A DNA stretch of 46,359 nt, taken from contig NZ_PUQD01000043.1 of the NCBI RefSeq assembly GCF_003331055.1, positions 1 through 46,359 on the forward strand, written 5' to 3'. Positions 9,801 to 16,715 of this stretch are shown here, one piece after another. Made by a program: the position numbers and the translations under genes. The stretch is from Pseudomonas sp. AFG_SD02_1510_Pfu_092 (GTDB taxonomy: Bacteria; Pseudomonadota; Gammaproteobacteria; Pseudomonadales; Pseudomonadaceae). Below the pieces are notes generated by a model, which ran no database searches, was not told the DNA's origin, and worked only from the letters and a program-made list of their open reading frames with translations. The number at the start of each line of letters is the position of its first letter. The first letter of the stretch is position 1.

Positions 9801-11378
9801 CTGAACGTCCGCGCCGCTGGCAAAGGCGGTTCGCTGGGCAAGATGGACAGCACCAGCACCGCCGTGCCCGGCAGCCTGTATGGGCAACAGGGTATTCAGG
9901 TGCAATTGGGCAGTGACGGCCGTTATGAAGGGACGCGCATCGATGGCGGTGCAGGCAGCGTGGTGATCCACAGCGCTGGTTCGCTGGCGTTGCCACAGGC
10001 CACTGACCGTGCCGAACAGCAGGCAACGCAACTGGACGGCAACGCCTGGGCCAAAGTCGGCAACCGCCCGGGCGGCACCGGTGTCGATGGCCGTGGCTAC
10101 CTCGACCATGGCCAACAGCAGAGCAGCCAGACCAAGGCCCAGGTGGCCCAGATCGACGCCAAGGGCCAGGTACGGCTGAGCAGCGAGGGCGACCTGTTGC
10201 TCGAAGGCACACGCATTGGCAGCCGCGAGGCGAAAACGGGCGACATACAGCTGCAAAGCGCTGGCCGCCTGCAGGTAACGGCGGCCAGCGATACCCAGCA
10301 GGCCACGGGCGCCAAGCTTGGCGGCGGCCTGGAGCTGGCGGTCAAGGCTGGCAGCACCAAGGGCGGCGCCATCGGCGGCCACTTCAGCCACGGCAAGCTG
10401 GACCAGGATGCCCGTCAGGCTGTCGATGCGCAGTTTGCCAGCAACGGCAAACTGACCATCGGCAGCAGCGCCCGGGAGGATATCGCCGTGCATCTGCAAG
10501 GCCTGCAGGCCACGGCCCGGCAGATAACCCTCGACGCTGCCAACGGTGGCCTGCGGGTGGAGGCTTCCTCCAACCAGGAGCGCCGCAACGACCTCGACAT
10601 CACCGCCGGGGCCGGCTTCGACATGGCCAAGGGCACGCTCGATACCCGCGGCCTGCATGGCCGCGTCAAGGTGGAACTCGACCAGCGCGACAACCAGACC
10701 TGGAATAACAGCAACCTGCGCGCCGAGCGCATCGACCTGCAAAGCGCCGGTGACAGCTTCATCGAAGGCGCCACCCTGGACGCCGGGCATATCGGCGGTA
10801 CGGTCGACGGCGACCTGCACATTGCCAGCCGCAAGGACCGCATCGACACCTTGAGCGTGAAAGGCGATGCCCGTCTGAGCCAGGAGAAAAACCCGCAGGG
10901 TTACGTCAACGCGGCCGCTTCGGTGGCCGGGCCGCTGGGGAGCAAGGTCAAGGACAAGGCCGGTTCCGCCCTGGGCAAGGCAGACCCGGGGCTGTCGCCA
11001 ACCTTCAGTGTCGATGTGTCGCATGTGCAACGCGACAGCGTAGCCCAGCAGACCACGCTCAAAGGCAGCGACGGCATCGACGTGCAGGTCGCTGGCAGCG
11101 CGCACCTGGTGGGCGCACGGGTGCACGCGGCCAAAGGCGCTGCGACGCTCGATGCCCAGTCAGTGACCCGGGAAACACTGACCGGCACTGATTACCGCCG
11201 GGATGTGACGATCGATGCGTCCAACTCACCGGTGGACCTGGGCACGGCAGTGGCCGAAATCGCCAAGGGCAAGGGCGCGGCGGAGGGGGAAAATGCGCTG
11301 GACCTGGGGTTGCTGAGGACCAGTGGGCATAACCGCAGCGAGAAATGGGCCTCGAGTGTGCAAGGCAAGAAGAACTGA
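6852..11378 (+). CDS. TpsA filamentous-haemagglutinin-type exoprotein
   Basis: This 1508-residue secreted protein has a signal peptide (1-32, ending SALAQ) and an N-terminal TPS secretion domain (about 37-270) that includes the conserved N-P-N-G-I at 141-145. A long run of degenerate beta-helix haemagglutinin repeats follows, with many ...L-x-x-x-G-D-L-x-L and Q-R-G-T-R-R-D-x-x-G units. It should be exported by the TpsB just upstream and remain on the surface or be shed as an adhesin. No VENN/PT-VENN motif, Cys-rich release domain or toxin-like C-terminus is visible, and no small immunity-like gene follows. The long-signal ESPR of CdiA is also missing. The gene stops 33 bases from the convergent gspN. 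A purine-rich run about 10 bases ahead of the ATG may be the ribosome site. Confidence 0.92.
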   Translation: MQTLSQSPSIRPDTLRWAIFLALLGPGSALAQGGLAATSGPAGTPVIHDGHGVPIIDIVPPNASGLSHNQFLDYNVGHPGVVLNNATQAGQSELAGALAANPQFQGQAASTILNEVVSRNASLIEGPQEIFGRPADYILANPNGITLNGGSFINTTRAGFVVGTPEFEEQQLKYLDTLKASGTLQVLERGQRNPNGALELIAPRVDNKGVLMAGKALDITVGRNRIDRSSGEIVEHLPGTPSSIDASLFGAMRAGRIRVVSTAEGAGVRVGAPQVVGIEGVEIRSAGALLVNGKADKPVELLSTRGDLQLTAADNLTLEAVAGQARRIEVRAGKKLTLDAATRENIEQDSDSWSKKFLFVTRETYDSETTTTNRRQQGSQLQASDSVLLQSGDDMRLVAAKVTAGEQMTLESAANLDVVAGIDSQRTEEQVRHRKDLWRGDSDTDQYTETAQGSTLDARHMTVKAKGALNVEGSSLHSGGDMVVEARQANIGTSSLQQRGTRRDYRGDLVSGTFFGDRKGNDTQGDAVAGSSVKADGKLSVTADQVTIKGSSVHGKQDAVLYSQKGALAILADHGNTTSTDHANDSKLFGLIGSDRKSTDRTQQVLVSDVRSASNLRLASAEELRIQGAKVEAGKRLQVEAKGDLLIASTQSVAERETRDQQRGFTASARQTQEAEDGKPESRQYAAGVAYDVATSTRQQRTRDQLASELKGASVKLDSGAHLQVNGSTVKATTGDLDVQAKKVTLGATRSDRDATSSSTHSGGGLTVTGGIDRLGSLFEGHHNREVQTERDSKAQRSTLQASGDLKLHSDELVTEAARVKAGNTLQVNAKRIDNRVVQDTEERGQRRDNWSGSLGASVEYRDLTRPIERLVLGEEAARFQQASPEDAMAPPSVGADMTVEHLKRLENQRRGFAQVSELSGATVAVKADSIADQGTAWRANAGTLQIEARQHQVQAAENTQASSVQRLAYGGDARLDTSTGEDLNVRAAGKGGSLGKMDSTSTAVPGSLYGQQGIQVQLGSDGRYEGTRIDGGAGSVVIHSAGSLALPQATDRAEQQATQLDGNAWAKVGNRPGGTGVDGRGYLDHGQQQSSQTKAQVAQIDAKGQVRLSSEGDLLLEGTRIGSREAKTGDIQLQSAGRLQVTAASDTQQATGAKLGGGLELAVKAGSTKGGAIGGHFSHGKLDQDARQAVDAQFASNGKLTIGSSAREDIAVHLQGLQATARQITLDAANGGLRVEASSNQERRNDLDITAGAGFDMAKGTLDTRGLHGRVKVELDQRDNQTWNNSNLRAERIDLQSAGDSFIEGATLDAGHIGGTVDGDLHIASRKDRIDTLSVKGDARLSQEKNPQGYVNAAASVAGPLGSKVKDKAGSALGKADPGLSPTFSVDVSHVQRDSVAQQTTLKGSDGIDVQVAGSAHLVGARVHAAKGAATLDAQSVTRETLTGTDYRRDVTIDASNSPVDLGTAVAEIAKGKGAAEGENALDLGLLRTSGHNRSEKWASSVQGKKN

Positions 11379-11411
11379 AGCAGGCCGCGCAACCTGTGGG
11401 AGCGGGCGCGT

Positions 11412-12071
11412 CTACCAACGAAGGTCGCGCTGGCCCGCCAAGGCCTGCGGGCCGAGCCACTGTGCGCCACGCAGCAACGGCGTCAGCGCCGCCTCGGGCT
11501 GCAATTCGAACACGACCTGCGCCCGGCGCCCCGGCAGGTCGGCATCCATCGCCAGTTGATGCTGGCCTTGCTGTGCCAGTTGCCCGCGCAGGTGCCAGCC
11601 GCTGCGGCAGTCCATTTCCAGCCAGCCCTGGCCCAGGCCCAGCGACCACGGCTCGCTCAGCGCCAGGTCAGTCACGGTCAGACGGCCTTCGCTGGCGCGG
11701 CATTGGCGCCCTCCCCCTTGCATACGCAGCGTGCCCTGCCACTGGCCGGCCAAGCGGTAATCTGTCGCGGTTGTCGCCTGGGCGCCCATGGCCGTGGCTT
11801 GCAGCCGCCAACGCCATGGCCAGCCTTCGGCGCGCAGTTGCCAGGCCTGGCCCTGGAAGCCCAACTCTGCGCTTGCCTGCAAACGCCAGGGCTGCAGCGA
11901 CCAACGCAGCGGCCCGACGGGCCCCAGCTGTCGGGCCTGGCCTTGCCACAGGCTGCCACTGACGTCTCGCACCGGCAGGCCGCAGGCACGCGCCAGCCAA
12001 CTGGCCGGTAGCTCGATCAACAGCGTCAGGGCGAAAACCAGCAGCATCCACAGCACAGCCGTGCGGCTCAT
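11412..12071 (-). CDS. gspN: Type II secretion system protein N (GspN)
   Basis: This 219-residue protein has one N-terminal membrane anchor (about residues 5-23) and a periplasmic body, consistent with GspN, an accessory inner-membrane component of some T2SSs. It is assigned mainly by its position as the last gene of the operon, after gspM, and by the W-x-G-x-A-R/L-x-W pattern of the family (G-S-L-W-Q-G-Q-A-R and P-L-R-W-S-L). The ATG at 12071 overlaps the gspM stop by four bases, so it is preferred over the start 18 codons upstream. Confidence 0.85.
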   Translation of the reverse strand: MSRTAVLWMLLVFALTLLIELPASWLARACGLPVRDVSGSLWQGQARQLGPVGPLRWSLQPWRLQASAELGFQGQAWQLRAEGWPWRWRLQATAMGAQATTATDYRLAGQWQGTLRMQGGGRQCRASEGRLTVTDLALSEPWSLGLGQGWLEMDCRSGWHLRGQLAQQGQHQLAMDADLPGRRAQVVFELQPEAALTPLLRGAQWLGPQALAGQRDLRW

Positions 12072-12454
12072 GGCTGCACCACCAGGTCGAAGCGCAGCCC
12101 CTTGCCGTCCTGTTCCAGCGCCCATTGCAGCGGCTGTGCGCCTTCCGCGCGCAGGCTCTGCAACCAGCCTTGCAACACCCGCTCATCGGCCACCTGACCG
12201 TGCAGCTGCCAGGCCTGGCCTTGTGCATCGACCTCGGCCAGTTCGATCTGCCGCGCCTGGGCCGACTGGCGTAGCCGCTCCAGGCTCAACCCTGGGCCGC
12301 CTTGCAGGCTGACCGCCTGTTCGGCCAGCGCTCGCCACTGGCTGAGCTGCTGCCATTGTGCAAGGCCCGCACGCAGGGCCAGGAAGGCCAGCAGCAGAAC
12401 GATCAGCGCCCAGGCGAACTTCAAACGATGCCGTTGCAAGCCGTCACGGTTCAT
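12068..12454 (-). CDS. gspM: Type II secretion system protein M (GspM)
   Basis: This 128-residue protein has a short cytoplasmic start, one membrane segment (about 13-30) and a periplasmic ferredoxin-like region whose W-L-Q-S-L-R-A-E-G...L-x-W pattern is typical of GspM. It belongs to the inner-membrane platform with GspL, GspE and GspF. It is shorter than the usual 160-180 residues. Start and stop both overlap the neighbouring gspL and gspN by four bases (ATGA), which fixes the start and suggests translational coupling. Confidence 0.85.
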   Translation of the reverse strand: MNRDGLQRHRLKFAWALIVLLLAFLALRAGLAQWQQLSQWRALAEQAVSLQGGPGLSLERLRQSAQARQIELAEVDAQGQAWQLHGQVADERVLQGWLQSLRAEGAQPLQWALEQDGKGLRFDLVVQP

Positions 12455-13527
12455 GAGGCCGCTCCCAGGTCGAAGACCACCTGGCCATCTTGCACCTGAA
12501 CCGTGGCGCCAGCAGCGCTGGCCATGTCGTTCCACGGCGGCGCGCTGCCCTCGCCTTCCAGCCGCACGTGCCAGCGCTGGCCATCGAAACGCACCGCGTG
12601 CAGGCGCCAGCCGGCATGTTCGCGCAACCAGGCTTGCAAGGCCGCTTGCAGGTCTTCGAGCTGGCGGGCGCGCAGTTGCTGTTGCAGTTCGCTTTCCCGC
12701 AGGCGCTTGAGGGCCAGCGCTGCGTGCCGGGGGCTGGCTTGTTCGCCGGTCACGGCAAGCACCTGGCTGCGCCAGAGTTGCGCCTGGCGCCATTGCTGGC
12801 TCAACCACAACCCGCCCCAGACCGCAGCCAGCACCAGGCATGCGCCAAGCAGGCGCTGCTGCGCCCGGGAAACCACCGGCAGCGAGGGTGCCTTGCGGGC
12901 GGGTTCGAACAGGCCGGGCAGCGTATCCAGCGCTGCCCAGGCACCTGGCCAGGCGCCGCTCAGCGCGGCCTTGTGCAGCGCCGCCCATGGCTGTCGTGGC
13001 GCCTCGCCGAGTGCATCCGGCCAGGCCAGCCAGTGCTCCTGGCCGTCTTCGCCCAGCCCTTTGTACAAGCACATGCCCGGTGTGCGCTGCCATTGCCAGG
13101 CACAGCCTGCCTCGGCGGGCGGCAGCAATTGCAGCTCCGCCCAGCAGCGTGTCACCGGCAAGCCCCATTCGGCACAGTGTTCGCGCCAGTCGTCCAATTG
13201 CCGACGAGCCACCACCAGTAACCGCAGGTGGCCGGGCTCGCGGGCCAGGCAGGCGCAGGTGACCTCGTCGATGGGCTGCAACAAGCGGTCTTCGAGTAGC
13301 AGCGGCCATTCTTCACGCTTGAGCCCGGGCGGTGCCGGCACACGGAAGTGGCTGCAGGCCTCGGCAGGCAGAACCAGCGCAACCCGGGCGTGCAGGTTCG
13401 CCGGGGGCTCGCCCTGCCCCTGGCGTTGCAGCAGGCCACCTTCGACCAGCGCCCAGTGCCACTCAGCGCCCGGTCGCAGCAGCAGCCATGGCCGGGCTGC
13501 TGTTTGCCGCCGCCATTCAAACTTCAT
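12451..13527 (-). CDS. gspL: Type II secretion system protein L (GspL)
   Basis: The 358-residue product has a cytoplasmic actin-like N-terminal part (about 1-215; note L-L-L-E-D-R-L-L-Q, a common GspL motif), one membrane segment near residues 225-245 (C-L-V-L-A-A-V-W-G-G-L-W-L) and a periplasmic C-terminal domain. GspL links the ATPase GspE to the membrane platform. The ATG at 13527 overlaps the gspJ stop as ATGA, so it is preferred over the start four codons earlier. Confidence 0.9.
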   Translation of the reverse strand: MKFEWRRQTAARPWLLLRPGAEWHWALVEGGLLQRQGQGEPPANLHARVALVLPAEACSHFRVPAPPGLKREEWPLLLEDRLLQPIDEVTCACLAREPGHLRLLVVARRQLDDWREHCAEWGLPVTRCWAELQLLPPAEAGCAWQWQRTPGMCLYKGLGEDGQEHWLAWPDALGEAPRQPWAALHKAALSGAWPGAWAALDTLPGLFEPARKAPSLPVVSRAQQRLLGACLVLAAVWGGLWLSQQWRQAQLWRSQVLAVTGEQASPRHAALALKRLRESELQQQLRARQLEDLQAALQAWLREHAGWRLHAVRFDGQRWHVRLEGEGSAPPWNDMASAAGATVQVQDGQVVFDLGAAS

Positions 13528-14114
13528 GAGCGCCCCCACGGGAGGGCAAAGGTGCAGACATAGGGTGCTCCGTCATGCTGCAGTTCCAGGCGCACGCCAC
13601 GGCCGGGGTGCGCTGGTTGGTCGGAAGGCCAGGCCAGCCAGCGGCCGCCCTGGTAATACAGAACATTGATGGCAGCGACCCGCTCGAGCCGCTCGCGTTG
13701 CACCCAGCGCGGGGCGGCAGCGGCGTACAGGTCGGCCGAACTTTCCAGCAGCAGACGCTGTTCGCGGGCCTCGAAGCGCAGGCGCTGGCGTTGCAGGCGC
13801 GCGCCGCCTTCGGCTTCCGGCAGGCCGGTGCTGGCGACCCAGAGCAACTGGTTGCTGGCCGGCTGCCAGTCGAGCCAGCGGCTGGCCAGTGGCAGGCGCT
13901 GGTCGTAGACACGGCGCATTACCGGGCTATCGAAACGGCGCTCCAGCGCCAGGCAGAAGTCCAGCACCGAGGTTTCCTCGGCGCTGACTTGCAGGCGCTC
14001 GCGCACCTTGAGCCAGCCGTTGACCAGGGCGGCGAGAAGAATGCCGAGCACGGCGGTAAGGGCCAGGGCGACCATCAGTTCGATCAGGGTCAGGCCGGCC
14101 TGTTTGCGCTTCAT
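13524..14114 (-). CDS. gspJ: Minor pseudopilin GspJ
   Basis: This 196-residue protein has a short type IV prepilin leader (cleavage at Q-A-G before L-T-L-I-E-L-M-V-A-L) with Glu at mature position 5, then a hydrophobic helix and a globular domain. GspJ forms the pseudopilus tip with GspI and GspK. It is the only gene of the run not tightly joined to its upstream neighbour: 137 bases holding a REP hairpin separate it from gspI. The frame is open into the REP, but the ATG at 14114 gives the proper prepilin leader. Confidence 0.93.
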   Translation of the reverse strand: MKRKQAGLTLIELMVALALTAVLGILLAALVNGWLKVRERLQVSAEETSVLDFCLALERRFDSPVMRRVYDQRLPLASRWLDWQPASNQLLWVASTGLPEAEGGARLQRQRLRFEAREQRLLLESSADLYAAAAPRWVQRERLERVAAINVLYYQGGRWLAWPSDQPAHPGRGVRLELQHDGAPYVCTFALPWGRS

Positions 14115-14147
14115 GGACCGGACTGTGGAGCGACAGGCGCTCGCCGA

Positions 14148-14238
14148 CCCTGTGGGAGCGGGCGCGCCCGCGAACACCGGCGCAGTCGGTGCCATCCACC
14201 GAGTCGCCTGATTCGCGGGCATGCCCGCTCCCACAGGG
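14148..14238. repeat. REP hairpin (BIME-like) between gspI and gspJ
   Basis: A 91-bp inverted repeat whose arms are a perfect 16-bp match (CCCTGTGGGAGCGGGC and its complement), with an inner CCGGCGCAGTCGGTG hairpin. It lies inside the 137-base gap between gspI and gspJ. An almost identical element occurs at 24443-24535. It could form a strong RNA hairpin within the operon message. Confidence 0.9.
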
Positions 14239-14251
14239 ATCGCGCGGGCTT

Positions 14252-14620
14252 TCATGGGCGCTCCAGAAACACGGTGTACTGGCCCAGTGGCAGGCGTTGG
14301 TCGCGGTCGGCGAACAGCTGCAGTTCACCACGGCGCAGGTCGCGCACGCCGGTGCGGCGCAGTTGCAACTGCCAGTGGCAGCGTTGGCCGCCCTGGCGCA
14401 GTTCACCGCCAACCTGGTTTTCAGCGGGCCAGTACTGCTCGACGGCAAAGCGGGTTTGCAGTTCGCGCGCGCACAGCAGGCCAAGGCGGTGCTGTTGCAG
14501 GTTGCCCTGCACCGCCAGGCGCTGGCGCAGCACCTGGCTGGTAATCACCGCCAGCACCGCAGCGATCGCCAGGGCTACCGTGACTTCCAGCAGGGTGAAG
14601 CCACGCTGCCGCCGCTTCAT
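14252..14620 (-). CDS. gspI: Minor pseudopilin GspI
   Basis: This 122-residue protein has the prepilin leader MKRRQRG, cleaved before F-T-L-L-E-V-T-V-A-L-A-I, with Glu5 present. The size and the short C-terminal domain fit GspI, which starts tip assembly with GspJ and GspK. The ATG at 14620 overlaps the gspH stop by four bases. The stop is followed by the REP element. Confidence 0.92.
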   Translation of the reverse strand: MKRRQRGFTLLEVTVALAIAAVLAVITSQVLRQRLAVQGNLQQHRLGLLCARELQTRFAVEQYWPAENQVGGELRQGGQRCHWQLQLRRTGVRDLRRGELQLFADRDQRLPLGQYTVFLERP

Positions 14621-15054
14621 GGTGCGACCGCTGTGTGCAAGCGGCCGTCGCGGCTCCAGGCCCAGCGTTGGCTGCCATCGGCCCAGCGCCAGCGCACGCT
14701 GCCCGGCTGCGCCCAGCCGTGCGGGGTGAACAGCAGCGGCGGCTGCCGGCTGGCCGGCCAGTCTGGCTGCAGGCCCTTGGGCCAGTCGCCGAGCGCGACC
14801 GCTTCGACCACCCAGCCGTTGCCCTCGCGGCGCACGAACTCCGGGCGCTGGCCATTCCAGCGCAGCCCACGCAATTGCCCGGCATGCCGGGCCAGCGCAG
14901 CCTGCGTCCGGGTTTCGGCCGCCAGCCGTTGCAAGGCCTGCTCGACACTGGCCTGGCTGGTGCCAAGCCCGGCCACTGCCAAACCGGTCATCAGCCCGGC
15001 AATGGCCAGCACCACCAGCAGTTCGATCAGGCTGAAACCCCGCTGTCGGCGCAC
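14617..15054 (-). CDS. gspH: Minor pseudopilin GspH
   Basis: The 145-residue product has a prepilin leader, M-R-R-Q-R-G before F-S-L-I-E-L-L-V-V-L-A-I, with Glu5, and a GspH-like body ending in R-W-A-W-S-R-D-G-R-L. The start codon is GTG at 15054, three bases after the gspG stop. GspH connects the pseudopilus shaft to the tip complex. Confidence 0.9.
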   Translation of the reverse strand: MRRQRGFSLIELLVVLAIAGLMTGLAVAGLGTSQASVEQALQRLAAETRTQAALARHAGQLRGLRWNGQRPEFVRREGNGWVVEAVALGDWPKGLQPDWPASRQPPLLFTPHGWAQPGSVRWRWADGSQRWAWSRDGRLHTAVAP

Positions 15055-15057
15055 CCT

Positions 15058-15492
15058 TTACAGCTCCCAGTTACCCAGGTCGGCATCCTGGCCTTCACCG
15101 CCCGGCAGGCCATCGGCGCCCAGCGAATACACGTCGATCCGGCCATGCTCACCCGGCATGCGGTACTGATACGGGGTGCCCCAGGGGTCTTGCGGCAGGC
15201 GGCGCACGTAGCCGTCACTGCGCCAGGCCCGTGGCAGCGGTTCCTGCGCCGGCTTCTTCACCAGCGCCGCCAGGCCCTGCTCGCTGCTGGGAAAGCGCAG
15301 GTTGTCCAGGCGGTACATGTCCAGCGCCTGCTCGAGGGTGGCCAGGTCGGCCATCACTTTCTGCTTCATGGCTTTGTCCTGGTTGCCCAGCACGCTGGGC
15401 GCGACCACGGCGATCAGCAGGCCGATGATGAAGATCACCACCATGATTTCCATGAGGGTGAAACCGCGCTGGCGGTTACGTCGATGCTGCAT
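15058..15492 (-). CDS. gspG: Major pseudopilin GspG
   Basis: This 144-residue protein has the leader ending R-Q-R-G, then F-T-L-M-E-I-M-V-V-I-F-I-I-G (Glu5 present). It also has the GspG signature L-D-N-x-R-F-P-S-S-E-Q-G-L-A-A-L and the C-terminal D-P-W-G-T-P-Y-Q-Y...Y-S-L-G-A-D-G region that binds calcium in this family. It forms the pseudopilus shaft. The ATG at 15492 has a clear AAGGAG seven bases upstream, so it is preferred over the GTG/ATG codons further upstream. The processing peptidase (GspO/PilD) is not in this window. Confidence 0.96.
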   Translation of the reverse strand: MQHRRNRQRGFTLMEIMVVIFIIGLLIAVVAPSVLGNQDKAMKQKVMADLATLEQALDMYRLDNLRFPSSEQGLAALVKKPAQEPLPRAWRSDGYVRRLPQDPWGTPYQYRMPGEHGRIDVYSLGADGLPGGEGQDADLGNWEL

Positions 15493-15509
15493 GGCAGTAC
15501 TCCTTGTCA

Positions 15510-16712
15510 TCACAGTTGCAGGCCCTGGTTGAGTTGCATGATCGGCAGCAGCACCGCCAGCACGATGAACAGCACCACGGCGCCCATCACCAGGATCATC
15601 AGGGGTTCGAACAGCGCCATGGCGGTATCGACCTGGCGGGCGAAACCGCGCTCCTGGTCGTCGGCCACGCGCTCGAGCATGTCGGCCAGGGTGCCGCTGG
15701 CCTCGCCACTGCCGACCATGTTCACCAGCAGCGGCGGAAACTGCTGGCTGGCATCCAGCGCGCGGTGCAGGCTGGTGCCGCCCTGCACCTGCTGGCGCAC
15801 CTGCTCCATGGCCAGGCGGATACGCCGGTTGCCGACGGTTTCGGTGGCCACTTGCAGGGCTTCAAGCAGGGCCACGCCGCTGCCGCTGAGAATCGCCAGG
15901 CTGCGCGCCAGGCGCGCGCTTTCCAGCACCTGCAGCAGGCTGCCGATACGGGGCAGGCGCAGCAGCAACTGGTCGCGGCGCAGGCACCAGTGCGGCTTGC
16001 GCAGCAACCAGGCACCGAGCGCACCGAGCGACAAAGCCAGCCCCAGCAACCACGGCCCGGCCAGCACCAGGCCCTGGCTCAGGCCGATCAGCAGCGAAGT
16101 GATCAGCGGCAGGCTTTGCCCGGCGTGCGCGAACTGTTCGGTGAGCTTGGGCACGACAAAGGTCATCAGGCCGATGACCACGGCCAGCGACACGCCCATC
16201 AGCACCGTGGGGTAGATCAATGCCGTGCGCGCCTTGTGCTGCTGGCGCTGCACCTGCTCGAGGTGGTCGGCCAGGCGGGTCAGCACCTGGGCCAGCCGAC
16301 CGGAGCGCTCGCCGGCCTCGACCAGCGCGCAGTACAGGCCGCCAAACGGTGCGCCCTGGCGCGCCAGGCTGCGGGCCAGGCCCAGGCCTTCGGCCAGCGA
16401 GCCGCGCAGCGCCACCAGCACACTGTGCAAGGCGGGCTGGCGCAGCTGCCGTTCGAGGGTGGCCAGGGCGTCGACCAGGGGGATGCCGGCACCGGTCAGG
16501 GTGGCCAGCTGGCGGGTCAGCTCGCACAGCTGGGCGCGGCTCAGGCGCTGGCGGCGGGGTTGCCGGGTGCCGGCCTGGTGGCGCTGCAACTGGCGGGCGA
16601 ACAGGCCCTGGTCGCGCAACAACTGGCGCGCATGGCGTTCACTGTCGGCCTGCAGGCTGGCCTTGTGGGTCTTGCCGGCGAGGTCGACGGCCAGGTAGCG
16701 ATAGGTCGGCAT
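15510..16712 (-). CDS. gspF: Type II secretion inner-membrane platform protein GspF
   Basis: The 400-residue protein has two repeated cytoplasmic GspF domains, each followed by membrane segments (near 165-195, 215-235 and 370-395). The motif L-T-G-A-G-I-P-L-V-D-A-L and its second copy S-G-S-G-V-A-L-L-E-A-L are characteristic. GspF is the polytopic core of the assembly platform and couples GspE ATP hydrolysis to pseudopilus growth. It starts three bases after the gspE stop. Confidence 0.96.
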   Translation of the reverse strand: MPTYRYLAVDLAGKTHKASLQADSERHARQLLRDQGLFARQLQRHQAGTRQPRRQRLSRAQLCELTRQLATLTGAGIPLVDALATLERQLRQPALHSVLVALRGSLAEGLGLARSLARQGAPFGGLYCALVEAGERSGRLAQVLTRLADHLEQVQRQQHKARTALIYPTVLMGVSLAVVIGLMTFVVPKLTEQFAHAGQSLPLITSLLIGLSQGLVLAGPWLLGLALSLGALGAWLLRKPHWCLRRDQLLLRLPRIGSLLQVLESARLARSLAILSGSGVALLEALQVATETVGNRRIRLAMEQVRQQVQGGTSLHRALDASQQFPPLLVNMVGSGEASGTLADMLERVADDQERGFARQVDTAMALFEPLMILVMGAVVLFIVLAVLLPIMQLNQGLQL

Positions 16713-16715
16713 GGC

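Noticed and set aside
7992..11126. An open frame of 1044 codons on the minus strand across tpsA
   Set aside because: It mirrors tpsA codon periodicity (third-position GC bias) and has low-complexity Ala/Gly/Val composition with no domain.
6852..11378. A contact-dependent inhibition (cdiBAI) system
   Set aside because: No VENN motif, toxin C-terminus or immunity gene is present after the exoprotein.
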